Part shown: piece by piece, positions 7,004-7,507 of the stretch
How the letters are laid out: every line of letters starts with the position of its first letter
How positions within the stretch are numbered: the first letter of the stretch is position 1
Assembly (NCBI GenBank): GCA_002501065.1
Contig: DLRK01000198.1
Location: forward strand, 1 to 7,507
From: Akkermansiaceae bacterium UBA7890
GTDB taxonomy: Bacteria; Verrucomicrobiota; Verrucomicrobiia; Verrucomicrobiales; Akkermansiaceae
DNA: 7,507 bases
Reading direction: 5' to 3'
Translations under genes and position numbers: made by a program
Notes under the pieces: generated by a model
The model's input: only the letters and a program-made list of their open reading frames with translations
Told to the model about the DNA's origin: nothing
The model's database searches: none

Positions 7004-7029
7004 GAATGCCCCGGTCTTTGTGGGCATTC
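7004..7029. repeat. Perfect inverted repeat upstream of the ceramidase-like gene
   Basis: GAATGCCC (7004-7011) and GGGCATTC (7022-7029) are separated by 10 nt and end 38 nt before the ATG at 6965. It could be a 5' leader hairpin or a two-half-site operator for the gene on the minus strand. No convincing promoter hexamers were found around it. The rest of the 217-nt gap (6966-7182) holds only the structure next to the peptidase stop. Confidence 0.3.
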
Positions 7030-7142
7030 CAGGAAACCGTTGGCTCGTTGTGATGGCCTGGTTTTCGCGCCGTTGCTCGCAGATGCGGCAGGGGATTGCG
7101 AGACAGGCCTGAGAAAGGAGCAGGTTGCCGGGTTCCGGGGCG

Positions 7143-7180
7143 CTGGATTGTGAGCCTCCATGGGGGAGACTTCGATCCAG
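7143..7180 (-). terminator. Two-part stem just after the M60-like stop codon
   Basis: The outer arms, CTGGATTG (7143-7150) and CGATCCAG (7173-7180), pair over 8 positions with one G:T wobble. Inside, CTCC (7156-7159) pairs with GGAG (7165-7168). On the minus strand the structure begins 2 nt past the peptidase stop codon (7183-7185). It may end or weaken transcription before the ceramidase-like gene, but no T tract follows, so confidence is low. Confidence 0.25.
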
Positions 7181-7182
7181 CC

Positions 7183-7507
7183 TCAATCCTTGATCAGGGT
7201 GAGATCCTGGGACGGCTTCCGATAGTTCTTCCTGGCGATGTAGGCCTTTGTTTCGGTCACCATCCCGGGGGTGACTACGAAGTGATAGTTCCGGTAGTCC
7301 TTGAGTTTGATTTCGCCCACGCGGAAGAAACCCCATTTCTCGAAAAAGTCGGTCAGGTCTACCTGTCCCACATCGCAGCAGATCCTGATAAACTGGAACT
7401 GGTTCCGGATGGAGTCATTTCCACGTCCGGCATCGGGGCGATTGCGCATTTCCTCCATGACATCGGGATAAAAGTCGGGTTTTCCGTTGCGCAGGAAATA
7501 GAGGTGC
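7183..7507 (-). CDS. M60/enhancin-like metallopeptidase, C-terminal end only, runs off right edge
   Basis: The last 107 codons are present and end at TGA 7183-7185. The reading enters from the right edge with HLYFLRNGKPDFYPDVMEEMR, then NQFQFIRICCDVGQVDLTDF and FEKWGFFRVGEI, then DYRNYHFVVTPGMVTETKAYI. The FIRICCDVGQVDLTDFFEKWGF pattern matches the end of the M60-like (enhancin/mucinase) catalytic region found in many Bacteroidota and PVC proteins. The zinc-binding HExxH lies further upstream, outside the window, so activity cannot be judged. Known relatives cut mucin-type O-glycoproteins and are secreted. The C-terminus ends soon after the conserved core, so no binding module follows it. It is on the same strand as the ceramidase-like gene, 217 nt upstream of it, and may share its transcript if the stem at 7143-7180 is leaky. 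The family call comes from remembered motif resemblance. Confidence 0.7.
   Translation of the reverse strand, partial: HLYFLRNGKPDFYPDVMEEMRNRPDAGRGNDSIRNQFQFIRICCDVGQVDLTDFFEKWGFFRVGEIKLKDYRNYHFVVTPGMVTETKAYIARKNYRKPSQDLTLIKD

Noticed and set aside
7171..7180. TTCGATCCAG repeated at 1-10 and 7171-7180, as a possible pair of element ends
   Set aside because: Ten-base repeats are expected many times by chance in 7.5 kb. The copy at 1-10 is coding and no mobile-element gene is present.
6974..7336. Minus-strand open frame of 120 codons across the M60-like end
   Set aside because: It is out of frame with the recognised M60-like C-terminus and has low-complexity, unfamilial sequence.

Overview
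This window comes from a GC-rich bacterial chromosome. The gene families point to the PVC group (Planctomycetota, Verrucomicrobiota or relatives). Together they include a secreted pectate-lyase-fold protein with a GRLPDFSFAGY N-terminus, a UroD-like protein outside any haem context, a secreted metallophosphoesterase with a GDHEIGDN motif, a DUF1080 (3-keto-disaccharide hydrolase) protein, a ceramidase-like protein fused to two LamG-type modules, and an M60/enhancin-like peptidase. The taxonomic placement is inference from family content; no rRNA or marker gene is present.

Layout. Positions 1-354 (minus) hold the N-terminal 118 codons of an exported pectate-lyase/GH28-like protein that runs off the left edge. 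Immediately upstream on the same strand, about 351-709, is a short unrecognised reading frame that looks broken. One base lost in a C run would rejoin it to a frame whose TGA overlaps the next ATG (ATGA). A strong Shine-Dalgarno plus ATG lies further upstream (800-819) but is cut off by an in-frame TGA. From 825 to 4128 three genes run on the plus strand: a UroD-family protein, a metallophosphoesterase and a DUF1080 protein. From 4170 rightwards two genes run on the minus strand: a 931-residue ceramidase-like/LamG protein and the C-terminal end of an M60-like peptidase that enters from the right edge. The plus and minus blocks converge at about 4129-4169, where overlapping hairpins could end transcription.

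How the genes may work together. Five of the six recognised proteins have, or are expected to have, an export signal and act on polysaccharide, glycoside, phosphoester, amide or glycoprotein-type substrates. The exception is the cytoplasmic UroD-like protein. This fits a set of exported hydrolases for breaking down complex organic matter, as is common in marine and soil PVC bacteria. There is no SusC/SusD pair, sulfatase, transporter or regulator in the window, so it is not a recognisable polysaccharide utilisation locus. Mixed strands and 78-244 nt gaps argue against one operon. No RNA gene, CRISPR array, insertion sequence or phage gene was seen, and no gap between genes exceeds 300 bases.

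I did not find a convincing undescribed system. The most useful leads are the broken gene next to the pectate-lyase gene, the altered catalytic residues in the ceramidase-like and UroD-like proteins, and several short inverted repeats in the intergenic gaps.
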